A stretch of DNA of 64,000 nucleotides, from positions 80,801,001 to 80,865,000 of the forward strand of contig CM060835.1 of the NCBI GenBank assembly GCA_030762175.1, in the 5' to 3' direction. The position numbers and the translations under genes were made by a program. This document shows positions 12,226 through 22,300 of the stretch, piece after piece; position 1 is the first letter of the stretch; each line of letters starts with the position of its first letter. Source of the DNA: Metallyticus violacea. Lineage: Eukaryota; Arthropoda; Insecta; Mantodea; Metallyticidae. Below the pieces are notes generated by a model, which was given only the letters and a program-made list of their open reading frames with translations, was not told where the DNA came from and did not search any database.

Positions 12226-12516
12226 CCGCCACGGGTGGCCGAGGTCGTTAAGGCACGGACTCGTGAGCGGGAGGTCTGCGGTTCGAATCCCGCCAGGACC
12301 GTCCTCCCTGACTGGGGTTTTTTCCAGGTTTTCCTCAGTCTTCATAACTGGCAAATGCCGGGGAGGTACCTAAACTTAGGCCTGGAACGCTTCCTTCCTT
12401 AAAAAAAAAAATATCCTTTCCCAATTTATCATTTCATCTCATGTATCACCAGTGTCCACCGCCTGTGGTGCCTCGGTAGTAAAAATTGGCGTTAAGCACT
12501 ACTCAAAAAAAAAAAA
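12226..12516 (+). mobile_element. SINE-A, full-length reference copy with perfect target-site duplication
   Basis: This is the best copy of family A. The head CCGCCACGGGTGGCCGAGG contains an RNA polymerase III box A-like segment (TGGCCGAGGTCGTTAAGGC), and box B is GGTTCGAATCC. Both resemble a tRNA of the Ser/Leu type. The body has GTCCTCCCTGACTGGGG, TTTTCCTCAGTC, GGCAAATGCCGGGGAGGTAC and CTTCCTTCC. The 3' part is CCGCCTGTGGTGCCTCGGTAG and GGCGTTAAGCACTA, ending in an A-run. The 13-bp word ACCCTCGTGGATA occurs at 12213-12225 and again at 12517-12529, a perfect target-site duplication. That supports insertion by target-primed reverse transcription using the machinery of an unidentified LINE. 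Confidence 0.95.
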
Positions 12517-12529
12517 ACCCTCGTGGATA

Positions 12530-13474
12530 GTGTAGAGAAACCTGTTCGGATGCTGCTTAGTCTGTCATCAAATCCACATATAACTACTATGATCACATCT
12601 GATGTTGGTGAAATGCAGCCAAGCTGTGTCACAGAACTAAGATGAACAAATTTAGCCCAGGCGTCCTTTATACAGAGAGGTTATTTGGATTAAGGGCCAG
12701 TAGAATGTGGCTACACATTGAAAAAAGCAAATCAAGGCCATATAATGCATGTGCAAATAGCAGTTTTTAATTATTATAGGTGAAGTTTTGTCAGCATGTG
12801 GTTGTGCATTCGTATGGCACTCTGTGCTCTCATTGTTAATTTTGGGCTACTTGTTCTTCAAGTTATGCCACTTGAATATGTGGTACTTATTATGAGAACT
12901 ATTCTTGCAGAATAGAGAAGTGGTAAGGCGATTCACAAGAAAATATCCTGGCAGTCATGTTACAGGTACAGAACTTTTAAAAAGTTATGAGAGACAGATC
13001 TCTCAATGACAAGAAATGTACTCTTATGGAAGAAAAGTTCGATGAAATACAAGAATTTCCTATGAAAAAGCTGCTGGTAATGCATTCCCACTGAAGGACA
13101 TTGTTTTCAACATATCTTATAGCACAGGTTAGTGCTGAATATTTTCAGTTTCAAACACAGTATCATTTTATGCTTTCAGTAAAAATAAAATGACTAACTT
13201 TACATGCAGCGACTTTATCTCCCAGTTTCATTGGCTGCATATCCCAGTAATCAGCCATATTCAGGCTGCCCATAATTCATAACCTCATTGTATTTGTACC
13301 TTGATAGAAGAAAATTCTAGATAAAGCCCAGAGAAACTTGACAAAAGCACCATTCAAAACTTTACACTGGCTTTATGCAATTGATTTTAGACAGACCCTT
13401 AAGTAATGTGCCCCAGAAATTGCTATTACGAACATCCTAATGATTACTTAATATGCTTTCTCGGGACATCAGTC
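12530..13474. other. Unassigned stretch
   Basis: No gene or recognised repeat found. Confidence 0.35.
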
Positions 13475-13559
13475 GCATCAAATTAATGAAAGTTGAGCTT
13501 TTGGCTGAAGGTCACAACGTTTAGAATTGCTAAAAGCTTGACTTTCATTAATCTGATGG
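13475..13559. repeat. Foldback element: ~30-bp inverted repeat
   Basis: Arms 13475-13504 and 13530-13559 are imperfect reverse complements (about 25 of 30 positions), with a 25-nt spacer. The shared core is ATTAATGAAAGT. The loop holds CTGAAGG followed by ACAACGTTTAG, faintly like the CTGA/GAAACG words of the foldback at 3631. No coding content. Confidence 0.65.
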
Positions 13560-14747
13560 CAGCTGATAACCTCAAAAGTCTTGAGTAAACTATACCTTGA
13601 AAACTTCAAGTCATATATACACTAATGATTGTTTCCAATATTTGGCAATGCATTTACTTGGGTTTTAATCTAAAAAAATGAAGTCTCTGCCACTAGTCAT
13701 GCTGTATTTAAATTCTGTTTATGTGAGCTCTTTACTTTGCACCTCTTTTTCAACTGAAGGAGATTCTTCACAGAAGCTATATGGAGTACAAGAGTGCTGT
13801 ATTCCTGGTGCTATTTTCAGGAGTATGAGGGTTCAAAATCCACAGAAAAAGCTTAAAATGGTTTCATGGGAATTTTGCTGAAAGGTGTAATAGTGTGGAT
13901 TCATGTTATCTGCTCCATTCTTTCTTGGAATATGGTCATACCAGCAGAATACTCATTGCCTTGTTCCTATCTATCTGTACTATACAGAGCCAAGTTATCA
14001 GTGCAGTAGATTGTCAAAGCTTTAGCTTGATAGTATAGAGATGTGATATATCATTTTAGTAATAAGGAGTGTTACCATATTCTGTAATAATTATGAATCT
14101 TTTGGAAAACGTTTACTTGCACTCAGAGTACCATTATCCAGGATGCCCTGAGAAACTAGTAGAAGACTTAAAACTAACAAAAAAATGCATGTGAACATAT
14201 GGTCAATTTTGCTTAGTTCCAAGTTGGTCATTGTGATGTATGGGTAAAATAGTCAATTCTTCTCTATTCGGACTGTTGCTCAATTGTTTTTACATAATAT
14301 CTCTGATTATAAATATAACATTTTTCTTTACAGAAACTTCTCTTAGAGAAAAGCTCAAAATGCCAAATATAGGCTTATAGCTGCCTCATCTTTGACTGCC
14401 TTATTTTCTCTCATGTTCCTGGTGTCTACTATATCTGATAACACCCTTCTTCATATCACTGGTGAATTTCCATATTGTGAATAGGTCTTGAATGCAGTGA
14501 CTCCTTAAATGATACTTTAAGTAAAAATTCAGTTTACTAAAATATAAGAATGAGCAGGCCAGGATCATATTACCCCATGATCTATCCATTTGTTTTGAGA
14601 ATCACTGATTTAAAATTCTTCAAGCAGCAAGAGCAAATGAGGAAATGCCCCATCATGCTTGAACCACATACAGTCTTCATTTGCATTGCAATAAGTGCTT
14701 TCATACATAAAGTGTATATCTGCCATTTCCTGATCTGGGTCAGTGCC
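13560..14747. other. AT-rich unassigned stretch
   Basis: No gene supported. Open frames at 13678-13881 and 14550-14768 show no domain and no splice context. Confidence 0.35.
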
Positions 14748-15102
14748 GGTGGTGTAGTTTTTTTTTAATAGTGTTTAATGCCCATTTTTACTACTGAGGC
14801 ACCACAGGTGACTGGTGGTGTAGTGATACCATACTTGCCTCTTAAGCCCAAGATTGCAGGTTCAATCCCAACCAGGACTAATGGATTTTTTTGAGTGTAA
14901 AAACTCTAAGTATGGCCTACTTTGGGAGGGAAGTGAAGTCGTGGGTCCCATGTCCTACATTTACGACACAATAAAGAACCTAAAGCCGGAAAAAGTAGGC
15001 CTCTGAGCAAAATTTCTTGGCTGTTTCACACCCTAAATTGAATGGAATGTTTATGACCTGAGATATTAAAGAGCATCCTTAAATAAACCAAATAAAAAAA
15101 AA
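14748..15102 (+). mobile_element. SINE-B copy split by a nested SINE-A stub
   Basis: The SINE-B head starts with GGTGGTGTAG at 14748-14757, is interrupted, and resumes with the same ten bases at 14814-14823. It then continues GTGATACCATACTTGCCT, box B GGTTCAATCCC, ATGGATTTTTTTGAG, GGGTCCCATGTCCTACATTTACG, AAGAACCTAAAG, GAGCAAAATTTC and TTTCACACCCTAAATTGAATG, ending in a tail of AAATAAACCAAATAAAAA. The repeated ten bases are the target-site duplication of the nested insertion. Confidence 0.9.
14758..14813 (-). mobile_element. 5'-truncated SINE-A stub inside SINE-B
   Basis: Only the last ~50 bp of family A are present, in reverse orientation: a T-run, TAGTGTTTAATGCCCATTTT, then TACTACTGAGGCACCACAGG. 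It is bounded by a perfect 10-bp direct repeat of SINE-B sequence (14748-14757 and 14814-14823). This shows a severely 5'-truncated insertion into an existing SINE-B rather than a recombination product. Confidence 0.88.
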
Positions 15103-17581
15103 CTCTGATTTCAGTAATACATTTCGAATACTAGTTGTTATATAATTATACTCTATAACTTGTGATCTATTAGTTGATTAGTTTATTCTTTGGCAATTGT
15201 AATCATTGATTTTGAATACAAAACAAATAAGCAAAAATTTGAAGAAAAAAAAACTTCAATCCTGAAAATTGTTTTCACTATCTCCACATTTGGAAACTGG
15301 TAAAAGTTGCTTAGTGCAAATTGGGGCTATAGGCTGGATGCATTAATAATTTTCCAGATCTCTCAAGAGACAAGATTGTTGAATTAACCATATGAAGAGA
15401 CATTGCCTTGATGCAACAAAATGCTGTGCATCCTGTTACAGGTTATTTCTCTTGAATTTTGGGAGCCCCTTAGGTAGTTCTGTCTTAGTTTTTCAGCTTA
15501 GAAATGGTCATGATATTGGTGCAATAAAAGTGGCAATTTTTTCCATTTGCACAATTTTGTCTCTTAAAAGAATGCAAAGGTTTCGATAGCCAGAATTCAT
15601 AATAGTCTTCTGGTGAGAAGTTTTGCAGATGTTTCACCCAACCTATGCTGAGGCTTCTTCTTGGGCAGTATGGGCTGTCAGCAGTTACCCACTGAAACTA
15701 TAGGTCTGCTGGGAAAAATGTAGAGTGGATTACTCACTGCTGGGCAGCCAGTCAAAGCATGTATGGATAATGTCAATTGGCAGATCACTTTCACGTTCAT
15801 TTTATCCTTCTTTTTATATATAAATTTCTATGCTCTCACGTGTGGTTCTCTGCAAGAAATGTTGCAAATGATCTCTATACTGTTAAAATTAATGTGGTGA
15901 TCTGTAGACAGTGCATGTCAGTAGTGCTGATTTTACCAGTTTATTCAGTTTAAAATTCCAAAAATTACTCGTCCAACTAGAAAAATCTGATATCTACAGG
16001 CCACCATATTAATTTTGGTAATGTAGAGATCATAATATATTGCAACAGTTTCTCCCATAGAATGATATGTAAGAACATAGAAATATTTAATGGGTAAAGT
16101 AACATGAATTGTGAAGGTCATTAAACCTGATCTGGTAATCAAAGAGTTGTTGACAACACACACCGCTCAAGAAGAAGTCCATTAGGGCAATTGGTCACTG
16201 AATTTCAGATGCAACCCTTACTAAAAGACCTTGCTGCTTTGTTTCTTTCTTACAGATGGCTCATATGAGTGTATTCAGATCAAAGACAGATATTTGATTT
16301 CAAGGCAACCATCATATGTCTGGCAAGTATCCATTGCTAAATCTCCCCAGCTTTTCTTGCATTGTTCCATCTTTATCTGTTTTTACCTTTCAGAATGATT
16401 GATCATCTTGGAACATTAATTGTAACAAGCTATGATGTAACAACAATGATACTGAATTGACTACCAATTAGGTGGTTAATTTTTTTTTTTGGAAATTTCC
16501 TGTAATTGCTTGTTGCCTAGTTAGTTATTTGATTAGCCATTGCTTTGTATGCTATAGTGCCATGATTTTATGAAGCGTGCCTATACTATCTTCCATTTCT
16601 TATTCAATCTGCATACTATTATTTTGCTCAAATGTGCTTGGTATTATTCTCCATTTTCATGAGGCTTTCTCGTATTTCAAGTAGCCAATTACTGTGTAGA
16701 TCGTAATTACACATGAGCATATAATTATGATTACACCGTTTCCTTTCATCTGTCCATTAGCAAAGTGTGGGATAACTTTATTCATTTCATTGTTATTCAT
16801 CACAATTCCATTTTTATATTTTCATCCAGTGCATTAAATAGACTGTTTAAGAAATTTTGCAGCATAATAATTTTAGGGTTTTAGTTGTACCTTATCCACT
16901 CACGTGATAAACATTAGCCACTAGATTCAGTGCAGCTAGCAGCACCTGTACTTCAATTCCAAAGGTAGTTATAACTAACGGCCAGGAGAGCCTGGGCCCT
17001 CCCAGTTTATATGAAATAGTTACTTAATTACTGTTAAATAAATTGTTAATTTATATAAAGCAAGCTAGTTAATTGAATGAACTTAATTTTAATATTTTAT
17101 TTATACTGTGAATGTTACTTTTAAAATACTGTTATTAAAAACTATAACCAACGAAATGAAAAAGTTTAAAATAATACTTTTTTAACTAACATAGTACATC
17201 CAGGGTCTTCTATTAGATAAGCATTATATATACATATTTTCGGAAGCAAAGTAAAGTATGAGCATTTTTTGCCATTATAAATTCTTTGCTTTTAATAAAA
17301 ACTTAATTTTTTTGCACATGATATTTGCGATTCAAAACATTTGCATTCATTATTACTGCAGTTTAATATAATGACTTCCAGCACTATATAATTGTATTTT
17401 CTTGATTTGGCCGTATTCTTGGCTGATTGAAAATATGTTCATATATTATTTTTGCTTAACTAATACTGATATTTTTCAGCATAAAGCATTATATTAAGAC
17501 ATTTGATTCGACAGCAATAAATAATTCTGACTGATAAAACTTAAAAACTTGAAGTAAAGAGCACTCATAACCCTATATCCT
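15103..17581. other. AT-rich unassigned stretch
   Basis: No exon, RNA gene or named element was supported. The segment at 15590-15700, read on the - strand, has a GAAGAAGCCTCAGCATAGG then GGTGAAACATCTG arrangement that recalls Penelope-like terminal words. This is a weak signal. Confidence 0.35.
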
Positions 17582-17591
17582 CAAGAAGAGG

Positions 17592-17861
17592 ACTGCCATG
17601 GGAGGCCGAGGTCGTTAAGGTGCGGGCTCGTGAGCGGAAGGTCTGGGGTTCGAATCCTGCCAGGACCGTCCTCCCTGACTGAGGTTTTTTCCAGGTTTTC
17701 CTCAGCCCTCATAACTGGCAAATGCCAGCGAGGTACCCTGGAATGTTTCCTTCCTTAAAAAAAAATATCTTTTCATAAAATATCATTTCATTTCATGTAT
17801 CATCAATGTCCATCGCCTGTGGTGCCTCAGTAGTAAAAACGGGCATTAAACACTACTTCCC
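17592..17861 (+). mobile_element. SINE-A copy without poly-A tail
   Basis: It starts with CTGCCATGGGAGGCCGAGG and has an intact box B, GGTTCGAATCC. The body words include GTCCTCCCTGACTGAGG, TTTTTTCCAGGTTTTCCTCAG and GGCAAATGCC. The segment AACTTAGGCC is missing between GAGGTACC and CTGGAA. It ends at GGCATTAAACACTACTTCC with no A-run. The flanks CAAGAAGAGG (17582-17591) and CAAGAATAGG (17862-17871) match at 9 of 10 positions, a likely target-site duplication. Confidence 0.93.
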
Positions 17862-17871
17862 CAAGAATAGG

Positions 17872-18769
17872 TAGATTATTTTAGTTTCTATATTTGTTTT
17901 ATCATCTTCCATAATTATGGTAAGCATCTTTTATCATATTTGATAATGCCTACAAGAAACCTCCAGAGGAATCAACTTAAATTGACTCCTGAGCCCCTTG
18001 AAATTGTTTAGCTCAAAACTTAAGTGGCATCAAGGTTATAATCACAGCATTTATCCTGTTAGTATGTACCTTTCGCTTCCTTGTAAGGAACTTCCTGGAA
18101 CAATCAATCTCTTTCTTCATTGGCCACCAGTGTATAATGGTATTTTCCATCATTTTCTGTCATAGTGCTAGTTACTGATTGGCATAAACTACATATATTG
18201 CAGCCAAAATATGCAGCAATCAAGGACTTCCACGTAATATTTTTGAGGGAGGGGAAACATATTTTTGAAAGTAGATGATTAACATTTTCCAGGTTTGAAA
18301 AATCAATTAAACAACCTAATTTTTAAAATTGATATAACAAAGAAAATATAGGTTAATCACTTATGTTCACCTTAAATGCTATATTTTAAAATATCAGTGT
18401 TTAAGCCATTAAATGGAAATTTATTACTTTTAAAAATCTTGAGGGGCAACTGCCATTCTGTGTTCCCCCTTGTGAATGCCCTTGACAGCAATTGAACTTA
18501 TAAAAACTTGAAGATATAATGCTAGATAAATTAATGAACACTCTTGTAATATATCATAATTTGCTCTTTAGCTGAATTAATATTGATAAATAGTGTATAA
18601 TTTAAACACGTGTATGGGCCAGATAATCATCAGTGATAAATCTGGAGAAAAACTTAATATACTGAGCTATACTTTTATGAAAGCAGACATAGAAAATATG
18701 TACAAAAAAGGCTTTTGTGTGGCTTCTATTTTTATCAGAAATATTTGGCAGAATATTGTTATAAATTTT
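17872..18769. other. AT-rich stretch, probably end of an intron of the UBE2A-like gene
   Basis: It lies directly upstream of the last UBE2A exon and its 3' splice site. No other coding exon of that gene was found here or further upstream in the window. A reading frame at 18593-18940 overlaps this region but is AT-driven and contains a palindrome; it is not regarded as coding. Confidence 0.5.
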
Positions 18770-18805
18770 AGATTTCCTATAATAATGTATTATTATAGGA
18801 AATCT
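18770..18805. repeat. Perfect 16-bp inverted repeat, 4-nt loop
   Basis: AGATTTCCTATAATAA (18770-18785) is exactly the reverse complement of TTATTATAGGAAATCT (18790-18805), separated by four bases. It lies about 190 bases upstream of the 3' splice site of the UBE2A-like exon. It could be a short hairpin in the pre-mRNA or a relic of a small inverted-repeat element. Confidence 0.85.
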
Positions 18806-18994
18806 ATGTTAATCAATCCTCAAACATATTGCTTTAGTCAAATCATAAACAAATTTCCCAAAATTGCTCTAAGCATTCCTCAAAGCAAACCATTGCAGAA
18901 ATTCTTAAATGGCCCATCCTGCAATTTTATAATTTTGTGATCATGTTTTTCAAATTATTGTTATTTTATGTATATATTCTATATATTTTCTCAG

Positions 18995-19168
18995 TCGTTA
19001 TTAGATGAACCAAATCCAAACTCACCTGCAAACTCCTTGGCTGCACAGCTGTATCAGGAGAACAAGCGTGAGTATGAAAAGCGGGTAGCTACAGTTGTAG
19101 AGCAGTCCTGGTTGAACTTCCAAGAAACAAGAGAAGAATCTACAGAGGATGAATCCAGCAGGCAATAA
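18995..19168 (+). CDS. UBE2A: UBE2A/RAD6-type ubiquitin-conjugating enzyme E2, last coding exon (partial gene)
   Basis: The exon follows a 3' splice site (pyrimidine-rich tract then TCTCAG ending at 18994) in phase 0. It encodes 57 residues and a TAA stop. The first 39 residues begin [14 protein letters not shown] and continue [16 protein letters not shown], then VVEQSW. This is the nearly invariant C-terminal part of metazoan RAD6 (UBE2A/B; Ubc6 in flies), the E2 that pairs with RAD18 to monoubiquitinate PCNA and with RNF20/40 (Bre1) to ubiquitinate histone H2B. The catalytic cysteine lies in earlier exons, not found in the window, so the preceding intron is probably more than 18 kb. Human UBE2A ends a few residues after EQSW; here an extra tail [18 protein letters not shown] follows, with six acidic residues. 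The identity is clear; choosing between A and B paralogues is meaningless for an invertebrate single-copy gene. Confidence 0.93.
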   Translation, partial: SLLDEPNPNSPANSLAAQLYQENKREYEKRVATVVEQSWLNFQETREESTEDESSRQ

Positions 19169-20689
19169 CATCTGTTTGCTTGGTAGCCCTGTTTACTTGA
19201 TGGAGATTACGTGTGATGCAACAGACATGGACCTTACATTTACATTAAGGAGTTGCGTCAACATAAATTTCTCTTGTTCCCAGGTTTGCTAGTTAGATGC
19301 ACTGTAGGTTACCGATCACTTTCAGTGCCCTGAAAACTCAGGTGTTGTGAAATTTGATCTAAATCCTTGTGGGCCCAAAACCTTGTAACAAGTTTTCTTT
19401 CTTGATCTGCTACTCTAAAAGAATACATATTTAATTTAGTTAAGTTAAAGCATGTGATAATGAATATGCCAATTAAGTAACAACTTAATTACCTACCTCT
19501 CTCTGTTATTTTCACTTTTTAAAAGTAGTAGTTATAAACATTGATGTGAAACATATGAAATTAAAAATACAATTTTGTATTCCATTCTGATACTGTTTCA
19601 AATACGTAGAGTAACCCTTGATTTAATGGATTTATAGGTGAAATAGTTGTGGATTAATATAAATTTAATTAAGTTGAATATAACGTATGATATATAATTT
19701 TTTAAAACTTACCTATGATATACAGTGCCACATAATATAAAAGTATTAAAATAAAGAACATTATTTTCTCATATTTTCTCATATAGTGTAATTGAATATT
19801 TTCCCCAATGGTGATTCTACAATTATCTTTGCCCAGTAATTGTTAACAGATATTTTAAAAAGAAAAATTTCGATTTGATTTATAGAATACAATACATTTT
19901 TTCTTTCTTCCCCCCCCCCCCTTTACTATTAAAATGCCTAAATTTAATTCGTCAATTAGCTCCAATTTCTGTTCCATGTTTATGTTCATGCACTTTTCTT
20001 TTAACTTTTTTTATCACTTAATGATATTTTTTAATTGTAAAGAATTAAAAATGATTTAATCAATTAAGGTTCAGGCAGTCTGAGACCAAAAGAAAATATG
20101 TTATACCCATCTTATTCTCTGTGCTATATATTATTTCATTATTTAGCACATCAAATTGGAATTCCATTAAATTGAGGGTTTACTATATATATATATATGA
20201 ATTCAAAGAATATGAAGTTCATAGTGGCATGAAAAGAGGGGTATAGCAAGGCAGCTGCTTAGCAACTTCCCTGCCCTTTATCATGCTTTTGGATAATTAA
20301 AACGTGGTAAAACATACAAGGGAACAATTAAAAGCTAGAAATCAGCAAATGTTATGTGGATCGATAATGCACTGAAATTCTTGCATTAATAGAGGTGTTG
20401 ACAAGGTGATCAGAGTATACAAAAAAAAATGTTAGGAATGAAGCCACTGAAAAGCGAAGCTAAGCTGTTTGACACATAAGAGGTGAGACATAATTTTCTT
20501 TTATCCCATTTACATCTTTTCATCTTTCTTTAAATATAATTTAAAGTATTAATTATAGTAAGAGAAAATATTTTTGCTGTTACTTTTGTACAAGAGTTAA
20601 CTTAATGCAGTGGCTATTGAGCACATTTAAGTTTGTATACTTATCTTAAGATATATCTCTGTCATCAGCTATTATTTATATGAGTGAGT
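19169..20689 (+). other. Probable 3' UTR and flank of the UBE2A-like gene
   Basis: AT-rich sequence after the TAA stop with no further exon. Several AATAAA-type signals occur. The first good one after the stop is at 19750-19755, and another at about 21180-21186 would give a ~2-kb 3' UTR. A C-run of 11 bases (about 19911-19921) and a short TA repeat (about 20183-20199) are present. The true poly-A site cannot be fixed from sequence alone. Confidence 0.5.
19750..19755 (+). promoter_or_regulatory. Candidate polyadenylation signal of the UBE2A-like gene
   Basis: Canonical AATAAA about 580 bases after the stop codon, followed within 30 bases by T-rich sequence. In such AT-rich DNA the hexamer occurs often by chance, so this is only a candidate. 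Confidence 0.35.
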
Positions 20690-20996
20690 GAGCCAGTGCC
20701 AACTCACTTGGCTGCTCAACATTAAAGTTCTGCTCATGGTAACAGAGGGCAATAACGTAGTTAATTTGCATTGCATACACCAAGAATCTGTGGACTACAT
20801 TATGCCAGATGATGGTGAAGATAGAGATAGGGTGATAATGGAGCAGGGCCAAATGAGTGGTAAGGAAACCAGATTATCTGGAGAAAGCCTGCACAGGTGC
20901 CACTTTGACCATCACAAATCCCACTTATAGCCTCTGGGATTGAACCTGGGGCACCTCAATTTAAGATGAGCAATCTAACCACTCAGCCAAGGTGCA
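20690..20996 (-). mobile_element. Third tRNA-headed SINE (SINE-C), single copy
   Basis: Read on the - strand, 20995-20931 begins GCACCTTGGCTGAGTGGTTA (box A-like) and about 35 bases later has GGTTCAATCCC (box B). This is the spacing and sequence of a tRNA-derived promoter. The following ~240 bases form a body unrelated to SINE-A or SINE-B, containing TTCTCCAGATAATCTGGTTT and CCTTACCACTCATTTGGC. An open frame at 20688-20930 on the + strand is a shadow of the repeat. No target duplication was recognised. Confidence 0.7.
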
Positions 20997-21542
20997 GATG
21001 CCCATTCATTATATCTGTGTGGCAAATGGATGCTCTTACATAATTTTTTTTCTGTTATTGATCATTTAAGTAAATAAAAATAATATTTTATGTTAGCATT
21101 GTTTTACTCATAATAATGCAATGTTTGAAATTTTTTGAAGAGTAACCAATAGTTAATTAACCATTGTACAAACCAGTGTCAATAAAATCTGTCTGTAAGA
21201 GGCTGTTCCTTCTATTTATTTATTTCATATGTACTCATTATGTCCCTTTAACTTTTCTCTTATATTAATCCTGTTTATGGTTTTAATTCCTTGTGTTACC
21301 AGTTTTTCTGCTAAATTGGAGCATATATGCTTTGATAAATAGCAACTTTCATTGTTATCGTGTATTTTACATTTGTGAATTTGCATATTAATACAAAAGA
21401 AAATACTGTTTATGGGTAACTGACAATTATTCAGTTGTACAGATAACAGATTTTGAGACTTCTTCTAGCACAAAAGCTTCCTGCATCACAATCTTTCATA
21501 ATGTTAAGATTTATGTTGAACATATGAGACCACTAGAATTGT
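20997..21542. other. AT-rich unassigned stretch
   Basis: No gene seen. It contains a possible distal AATAAA signal at about 21180 for the upstream UBE2A-like gene. Confidence 0.35.
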
Positions 21543-21825
21543 TGATTTGGTTTATTTACCAATGCTCTTTAACATCTCAGCTCATCAACATCCTATTCAA
21601 TTCAGGGCATGAAATGATAGATAAATTTTGCTCAGAGACCTCCTCTTTCAGGCTTGAGATTCTTTTACATGTCATAAATCTACAACATGGGACCCACAGC
21701 TTTACTTCCTTTCAGAAGAAAGCCTCACGTAGAATTTTTATACCTGAAAAAATCCATTGATCCTGGCTGGGATTGAACCCTTAATCTTGGGTTAGTATGG
21801 TTACTACTACACCACCAGGACCTAC
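21530..21825 (-). mobile_element. SINE-B copy
   Basis: Reverse-oriented family B. The tail complement is TTTGGTTTATTTACC, then GCTCTTTAACATCTCAG, TTGCTCAGAGACCTCCTCTT, TTTACTTCCTTTC, box B complement GGGATTGAACCC and head complement CTACACCACCAGGACC. The hexamer ACTAGA flanks both sides (near 21532 and 21824), a possible short target duplication. Confidence 0.9.
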
Positions 21826-21834
21826 TAGACATCT

Positions 21835-22300
21835 AAAAGGAAGAACATATGCACCAATATTTAATTTCAAGGAAAACTTTCAAATTTGCACAATGTTTTC
21901 CTACTAAATAGTAAAGCGGTTTCAATAGAAATTTTGTTTAATACCAAGGTCAATGAACCAAACACAAATATGCAAGAGGAAAAAGTATATGCTAAGATAA
22001 TAGGAAGGACGTGCACCAATATGTAGTTTAGAGAAAAACGCATTCAAACTTGCTCTGACATAGCAAGGCAGTTTTAGTAGAAACTTATTCTTTACCAAGG
22101 CCTATGAACCAAACAAATCCACAAGAATGAAAGAAAAATTCATACTATGTACTATGATAGAAAGGGCTTATTTACTTAATAGAAAAATGCATCAAACCTG
22201 CACAATGTTTTCCTCCCATGCGGCAAGGCAATTTCATTGGAAACTTTGTTCTGTACCAAGGCCAATGAAAATAGCAAAGCTACAAGAAAGAAATGAATGT
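21835..22300. repeat. Three diverged tandem copies of a ~160-bp unit
   Basis: Three successive blocks start near 21841, 22005 and 22165. Each has the same order of words: a line like GCACCAATAT.TA.TT, a run AAAAACTTTCAAA or equivalent, then TTTGCACAATGTTTTCCT (absent or changed in copy 2), a GCAAGGCA.TTT.A.T.GAAA core, CTTTGTTC or ATTCTTTACCAAGGCC, AATGAACCAAACA, and a final CAAGA.GAAA. Copies differ at perhaps a quarter of positions. Not coding and not matching the SINE families. Confidence 0.75.

Noticed and set aside
18593..18940. 115-residue + strand frame just upstream of the UBE2A exon
   Set aside because: AT-driven composition, contains a perfect palindrome, no domain, and lies in intron sequence before a good splice acceptor.
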